Origin: a virus
Direction: 5' to 3' (one strand)
DNA length: 43,053 bases
IMG/VR virus record: IMGVR_UViG_3300036045_000027
Location: 1 to 43,053 of that record
Position 1 is the stretch's first letter. Each line of letters opens with the position of its first letter. A program made the position numbers and the translations under genes. The notes under the pieces were generated by a model that ran no database searches, was not told the origin of the DNA, and worked only from the letters and a program-made list of their open reading frames with translations. Shown here one piece after another: positions 38,913 to 43,053 of the stretch.

Positions 38913-40237
38913 TGCGGAAATCCACCGTAGGGCGGCAAGTCACGCCCCTGAGTCATCATGCTCAGGCTCGCTTGGGCTTCTTCTTGGTTCTGCTCCATCT
39001 CCATCTCTGCGTTATAGCCAAGCTCGTTGATAAGCGTCTTTTTGCTGATGCCAAGCTGGTCTTTCAGCAGAGCCGATTGGAGCACTGCGTTCTCATCCGT
39101 CGGCAAAAGCTTGGGCCAGTGAATAACAATCTCAACATCACCGGAGAACCCTGCCAGCACGAGGATGCGCTGGCAGGTCTCCTCAATCAATTCCCCGTAC
39201 AGCCTTCGCTTCATCTCCGTTTTCTCAATGAGCGGTTGGAACATGAGTTGCAGTGCCACGCCAGAAACGTCGCCACGCGGCAGATCCGTGAGTCGCCCCA
39301 GAGCCACGCCTGGGATACGGCTCACCTCGTCCATATCGCTTCGGAGCATCTCAACAAAGCGCATGGACGAAGCAAGATCGCTCTGCATCTCCAAATTTTG
39401 GAGCGTTGCGCTGTCGGGAAGGACGATCACGGCGTCGATGCTCTTCCGCATCTGGGACGGGTTAAAGCCTGTCCCCCACGTCACCGGACTAGCGTGGTAC
39501 TTGATAATGCGGGAGATGTTACTTTGCACAAAATTGAGAATATCATTGTGCTGGATGATATCAGACGAGAGGTCAGGGAGGCCGTAGAGTTCGTTGGGGT
39601 TGATGAGATTTTGGCAATCCACAATAGGCGGGAAGGTATACCGCCAAGGGATTGATGGGCCATCAGGAAGCCAGTCCTCTTCTCGCGCTTTCTGGAGATA
39701 ATTCTGCATGATCCAATCTCTGCCCGTCCAAGAGATCTCTTGCTTCTTCGCAACCGTGCCACCTTCAGCGTTCTTCCCTGTCCAGTAGATGCAGTATTTG
39801 GTCACGATATCGATATCATCGGGATCATGCTCCATCTCGACGCGCTGCGAATCAAGAACGACTAGGCGTGGAACATTTTGTGACGGCATAATACGGAGAT
39901 AGGCATGTCCCGTTATGGCACCCTGCATCGCAAGCTTCGCCAAGAGCGTCATCTGGCGGTTTTTTCGCCAGACAGCATCAAGAAAATTCTGCTCATCGCT
40001 CGGCGGCGTATCGGGGTTGGAGATTTGGTATTCATCCCGAATCTCGATACGGATATCCTGGCCGAAGAGAAACGACACACCCTTATTGACGATGGGGGCG
40101 CAGCGATTCGTGATGGCGTTATCATCCATCGCGTCGCTTTCAGGCTTGAGCGGCTTCTTGAACTGGGCATGATACGCCATCCACGCCGCATTCATGGCAT
40201 CACGGCGGATCTGCTCTGGAGATCGTCTGTCGATCAT
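38909..40237 (-). CDS. Portal protein
   Basis: The 442-residue protein is between TerL and MuF. It has features of SPP1 gp6-type portals: WMAYHAQFKKPLKPES at the start, INRCAPIVNKGVSFLFGQD (about 42-60), PWRYTFPPIVDCQNLINPNELYG (about 195-217) and LTDLPRGDVSGVALQLMFQPL. It forms the dodecameric ring for DNA entry and tail attachment. Confidence 0.85.
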   Translation of the reverse strand: MIDRRSPEQIRRDAMNAAWMAYHAQFKKPLKPESDAMDDNAITNRCAPIVNKGVSFLFGQDIRIEIRDEYQISNPDTPPSDEQNFLDAVWRKNRQMTLLAKLAMQGAITGHAYLRIMPSQNVPRLVVLDSQRVEMEHDPDDIDIVTKYCIYWTGKNAEGGTVAKKQEISWTGRDWIMQNYLQKAREEDWLPDGPSIPWRYTFPPIVDCQNLINPNELYGLPDLSSDIIQHNDILNFVQSNISRIIKYHASPVTWGTGFNPSQMRKSIDAVIVLPDSATLQNLEMQSDLASSMRFVEMLRSDMDEVSRIPGVALGRLTDLPRGDVSGVALQLMFQPLIEKTEMKRRLYGELIEETCQRILVLAGFSGDVEIVIHWPKLLPTDENAVLQSALLKDQLGISKKTLINELGYNAEMEMEQNQEEAQASLSMMTQGRDLPPYGGFPQ

Positions 40238-40241
40238 ATTG

Positions 40242-41561
40242 TCACCTCAATCGGGGCGCATACATCACATCGGATGGCGCAAGATCAAAATGGGCCACGC
40301 CGTAGCGAAGCGTATCCATGCCGTGATCATCTTTTTTGACGGGCACCTCTTTCGCCTTGTTTTGGCTCGTATCCCAGACATAGCCGTCAATTTCTTCAGC
40401 AGTTGAGCACGGCAGGCGATGCTCGGTAAGAAGCGCGTCGCGTTCGACAAGGGCAGACCGCATAATGAGGAGGCGTGGCTTGCCGTCTCCAGCGGGGCGA
40501 AAACGCGCCGAGACCGCCTGTATCCCAGCCGACACCGCCTTATGCGCTGGCGTCGTTGTAAGGCCGATATGTCGCTCTAGCGTCGCTCGGTCTTCGGCGT
40601 CATGGTCACAGATGACCGCTCGCGGGAGCGGCTCGCCGTCGTCCGTGCCCCAGCGAGACAGTCGACGAATCTGCTTTGCATGATCCTCGACAAGCCTGCG
40701 GGTCATATAGATCTCGCGGTAGAGATAGATGCGACCATCGGGGTCAATGGCGAGCCAGTGACAGACGAACGGATTGGTATAGCCAAAATCGATGACGAGG
40801 TAGCGTGGCCAGTCGGCGGGAATACGGAATTGGTCAATGATATTGCGAGCGGCGTCGAACGAATCCTCATACACAGCATTCTCAGCCGCCGCCCATTGGC
40901 CCAAGCGCAAGCGGCGATACCGCACACCTGTCAGCGCATCAAGGCGGCCCAAATACTCTGAGCCGAAACGAGTGATGACACCTTGAGCGTCATAGAGCAA
41001 GGGGTTATCCTCATGGCGTGAAACTAAGCGCGTCGTGCGACCTTCAATCATACGCTGGTTGAGCCAATGGGTAGGCGCAGCAGGATTACAGTCGCCGATA
41101 AGCTGCATGTATGGCGTGATGCCATTACGGAGGCGCGTGGTCAGAGCTTCGAGGTCGTCAATGTTGAGGTCCGTCGCTTCATTGACCATGATCATGTCGT
41201 ATTCGCCGCTCATGATTTTCTGGGGCTTGTCTAGGCCGCCAATAGCGATGGTCGAACCATTCGGATATTCGTATCTGGCGGGCTTGTCACCGCTATCACC
41301 GCGAAAGATGACGCCATCACCATCATGCAAGACCTTACGCCGGAACGTCTCAAGCGCAGTTGCCTTGAGCGACGCCAGTGTCTTCCTGACCACGAGCGCA
41401 CGCATGCCAGGAAACAGCATGCACAGGGCATGGAGCTTGTGCCAGAGGGCGAGCGTCTTGCCTGTCCCTGCTGGCCCATCAAGGATGACCTCTCGATCTT
41501 GACAGAGACCAAGTTGATGGGCAGCACCACGTGGGAAATAGCTAATCTCGATGAGGGACAC
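40242..41561 (-). CDS. terL: Terminase large subunit
   Basis: The 439-residue protein has Walker A GPAGTGKT (29-36), Walker B MIMVNEAT (123-130), and nuclease motifs YLVIDFGYTNPF with Asp258 and ICDHDAEDR with further acidic residues near 335. It drives packaging and cuts concatemers. It overlaps the TerS gene by 20 bp. The order TerS, TerL, portal, MuF is typical for siphoviruses. Confidence 0.95.
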   Translation of the reverse strand: MSLIEISYFPRGAAHQLGLCQDREVILDGPAGTGKTLALWHKLHALCMLFPGMRALVVRKTLASLKATALETFRRKVLHDGDGVIFRGDSGDKPARYEYPNGSTIAIGGLDKPQKIMSGEYDMIMVNEATDLNIDDLEALTTRLRNGITPYMQLIGDCNPAAPTHWLNQRMIEGRTTRLVSRHEDNPLLYDAQGVITRFGSEYLGRLDALTGVRYRRLRLGQWAAAENAVYEDSFDAARNIIDQFRIPADWPRYLVIDFGYTNPFVCHWLAIDPDGRIYLYREIYMTRRLVEDHAKQIRRLSRWGTDDGEPLPRAVICDHDAEDRATLERHIGLTTTPAHKAVSAGIQAVSARFRPAGDGKPRLLIMRSALVERDALLTEHRLPCSTAEEIDGYVWDTSQNKAKEVPVKKDDHGMDTLRYGVAHFDLAPSDVMYAPRLR

Positions 41562-41973
41562 CTGCGACTCCTTTCAGCCACTCTTCTGGATAGATGCGGT
41601 TAAGCAGGGCACCGGAACTGGTGCGTTCGGGGTCAAGGCCCATGAGGTCACGGCGGCTCTTAGAGATGGCGAGGATGCGGTCAACGGCGTAGAGATCGAG
41701 TTCTTGGCCGTCCTCACCGCCAAGAGCGTTCCAGACTTTGGCATGGAGCGCGTCAAGGATATCCTGCTCACGGCGGCGCAGTTCATCGACCTGTGGCGCG
41801 ATACGGCGTTCAAGCTCGCGGAGGATGGCGTACCGTGCGCCACTGGCATCCTTATACCCACATCGCTTGGCGATCTCCTCATACGTCAAGCATTCCAAGC
41901 GCAATTTGAGCGCAAGGAGCACCCGCTCAGCGGCGGCAACGTCGCGGTTTCTTGGACTGCTTTGTTTGGACAT
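41542..41973 (-). CDS. terS: Terminase small subunit
   Basis: The 143-residue protein starts at ATG 41973 (MSKQSSPRNRDVAAAER); the open frame extends to 42189 but upstream sequence does not look like protein. A helix-turn-helix is visible in LTYEEIAKRCGYKDASGARYAIL, followed by a helical oligomerisation part. It would recognise the packaging site. It lies upstream of TerL with overlap, and the repeats at 42353-42514 are a candidate target. Confidence 0.8.
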   Translation of the reverse strand: MSKQSSPRNRDVAAAERVLLALKLRLECLTYEEIAKRCGYKDASGARYAILRELERRIAPQVDELRRREQDILDALHAKVWNALGGEDGQELDLYAVDRILAISKSRRDLMGLDPERTSSGALLNRIYPEEWLKGVAGVPHRD

Positions 41974-42352
41974 CGTACGTATCCCGTCCCCCAAAAATGT
42001 AACATGATCTGTAATGTGGCAAAACAACCAAAAAAGACCCAAAGTGGGGGATGAAAATATTTCACAATTGATTATATTCACCATTGTAACGCACGCCTGC
42101 GGATTAATCAAGGGTGCAGGGCAAGAAAAGCCAGGCAAGAGGCAGGGAGATAAGGAAATATGCGGAATGAGGAGGAGGAAAGGATGCAAAGTAGATTACT
42201 GTCACAATGGGAATATTGCGGGGCATACACGAGCAACGAGGAAAAATCAGCGACAGATACGCAAAAAGAACAAACATAGGGCATTGTAAAGACAGGCAAA
42301 GATTACAGATGCCCTTGCGGGATTAAAACGTTTCTAGAGGTTTTCACCCTTT
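41974..42352. other. Non-coding region upstream of the late operon
   Basis: About 380 bp without a supported gene. It includes a TATAAT on the minus strand near 42072-42077 without a convincing -35 box, and a palindrome TGAAA-ATA-TTTCA near 42050-42062, both about 80-100 bp before terS. These could form the late promoter. Plus-strand frames in this region look non-coding (low-complexity Arg/Lys/Gln). Confidence 0.5.
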
Positions 42353-42514
42353 GACCTCAATTCGTCCAAAACGTGGAACATTGGGAGAGCGTGATCCTCA
42401 ATTCGTCTAAAGCGTGGAACACGAAAAAGTGCCAATCCGCAACTGAGCAAATTCGTGGAACACCCCATCGCTAGAGAAAATTGCTGATCCGCAGTTTGTC
42501 CAAAACGTGGAACA
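42353..42514 (+). repeat. Four direct repeats of about 28 bp beside terS
   Basis: A unit with GATCC(T/G)CAATT(C/T)GTC then AAACGTGGAACA occurs at 42353-42380, 42393-42421, 42434-42462 and 42486-42514. The conserved GTGGAACA ends are spaced 41, 41 and 52 bp, that is about four or five helical turns. An inverted half (tgttccacgt) is at 42594-42603. Phased repeats near terS are expected for a cosB or pac site, or they may be operators for the neighbouring HTH protein. Nothing else is seen in 42515-42633. Confidence 0.65.
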
Positions 42515-42633
42515 GCAATACGCCAGTTTTCGCTTTTCTGCACGGACAGATACACAGCGTTTCAAGAGGATCACGGATCTGCACATGCCTGTATGTTCCA
42601 CGTGTAACACAATACGTATAACTATTATATTTA

Positions 42634-42885
42634 TTAGTCATGATCAGTATCAGGTTTCTTCTTTTTCGGTCTGCCAACATTGTGCCATTTTGTCGCTTTA
42701 TAAGCATCAATGGACTCAAGAGAAATGAACATGACATGGAGTACATATCCTGCTTTGAGTCGTCCACGCTGCACGAGTGGTCGGATAGCATCTGCTTGAG
42801 ATAAGCCTAGAATCTGAGCGGCTTCTTCGGTGGATACCCAGCCATCTGGGATTTGGACAATCTGTGGGTCACGATATTTCGCCAT
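42634..42885 (-). CDS. Excisionase/MerR-like HTH regulator
   Basis: The 83-residue protein has a helix-turn-helix (VSTEEAAQILGLSQADAIRPLVQRG, about 17-41), a wing (AGYVLHVMFISLESIDAYK) and a basic C-terminus (RPKKKKP). The start at 42885 has AGGAG seven bases upstream; the longer frame lacks one. It has its own near-consensus promoter and stands before the late operon, so it may regulate it or bind the nearby repeats. Confidence 0.75.
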   Translation of the reverse strand: MAKYRDPQIVQIPDGWVSTEEAAQILGLSQADAIRPLVQRGRLKAGYVLHVMFISLESIDAYKATKWHNVGRPKKKKPDTDHD

Positions 42886-42922
42886 GTGAGGTCTCCTAAG
42901 TATGTTATAAGTTACACGTAAC

Positions 42923-42951
42923 ACTATATCATACAATGACTCGTATGTCAA
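42923..42951 (-). promoter_or_regulatory. Strong promoter of the right-end HTH gene
   Basis: On the minus strand, a perfect TTGACA (42951-42946) and TATAGT (42928-42923) are spaced by 17 bp. It reads into the HTH gene at 42885. On the circle it is divergent from the promoter at 38-66, with TACGTATAACT copies between. Confidence 0.8.
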
Positions 42952-43023
42952 TATATATAATCGTGATACGTCATAATTTAACATATATTTAATAATTGTA
43001 AAGTAATTGCAAAGTTATACGTA

Positions 43024-43053
43024 GTACATATACATTAGTACTATTTCGTGGTG
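43024..43053. repeat. Terminal direct repeat, right copy
   Basis: Exact copy of bases 1-30; see the left copy. It indicates a circular or circularly permuted molecule of about 43,023 bp. Confidence 0.9.

Noticed and set aside
41974-42189. N-terminal extension of TerS
   Set aside because: The extra 72 residues do not resemble terminase and include AT-rich control sequence; MSKQ at 41973 is a natural start.
42014-42289. Plus-strand frame of 91 residues upstream of terS
   Set aside because: Low-complexity basic composition, no SD, and it lies in the probable late control region.
1-43053. tRNA genes
   Set aside because: No convincing T-arm and acceptor combination was found by eye on either strand.
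1-43053. Insertion sequences or transposases
   Set aside because: No transposase motif or paired terminal inverted repeats were found. The inverted repeats present are short and lack target duplications.

Overview
The window looks like one complete circular genome of a temperate, long-tailed dsDNA phage (Caudoviricetes, siphovirus-like). The first 30 bases are repeated exactly as the last 30, so the unique circle is about 43,023 bp. No ribosomal genes, tRNAs or host housekeeping genes were seen. The host cannot be fixed from the sequence. A CRISPR repeat ending in ATTGAAA-like sequence, an anti-type-III protein, bacterial promoters and strong Shine-Dalgarno (SD) sites point to a bacterium with type III CRISPR immunity.

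Layout. (1) 38-1288: a strong promoter, a structured RNA leader, a small acidic protein, a zinc-ribbon protein and a proline-rich protein. (2) 1289-3490: a two-repeat mini-CRISPR array, a first tyrosine recombinase, a 13-7-13 bp inverted repeat that resembles a recombinase crossover site, and clustered 23-bp repeats. (3) 3074-13274, minus strand: a tightly overlapping early operon with HNH protein, two DNA methyltransferases, DnaB-type helicase, initiator-like protein with internal repeats, second integrase plus excisionase, a probable ssDNA-annealing protein, a SWIM zinc finger and a Cro/CI-like regulator. (4) 13275-14900: the regulatory switch, with divergent helix-turn-helix (HTH) genes, palindromes and promoters. 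(5) 15006-20849, plus strand: an accessory operon of mostly unknown small genes, several Cys-rich, with a viral ring nuclease (AcrIII-1/DUF1874) behind a predicted membrane anchor and a large four-helix membrane protein. (6) 41973-20970, minus strand: the late operon, in order TerS, TerL, portal, a 1531-residue MuF protein with a C-terminal ADP-ribosyltransferase domain, small genes, scaffold, capsid, connectors, tail tube, chaperones, tape measure, distal tail, LamG-containing tail protein, fibre, and lysis genes (XhlA-like, C39-like lysin, holin). (7) 41974-43023: a direct-repeat array beside terS and a divergent HTH regulator with a near-consensus promoter.

How it works together. The two integrases, excisionase and regulators indicate lysogeny. 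Helicase, initiator and internal repeats form a lambda-O/P-like replication module. Host-defence evasion is layered: two methyltransferases against restriction, a ring nuclease against cyclic tetra-adenylate signalling from type III CRISPR, and a mini-CRISPR array that may redirect host Cas proteins against a competitor. The virion probably carries a toxin-like ADP-ribosyltransferase fused to the MuF head protein.

The most notable points are the mini-array plus the apparently membrane-anchored, dual-start ring nuclease; the lox/FRT-like element next to the first recombinase; three unrelated repeat arrays placed where an origin, an initiator-bound origin and a packaging site would be expected; and the MuF toxin.
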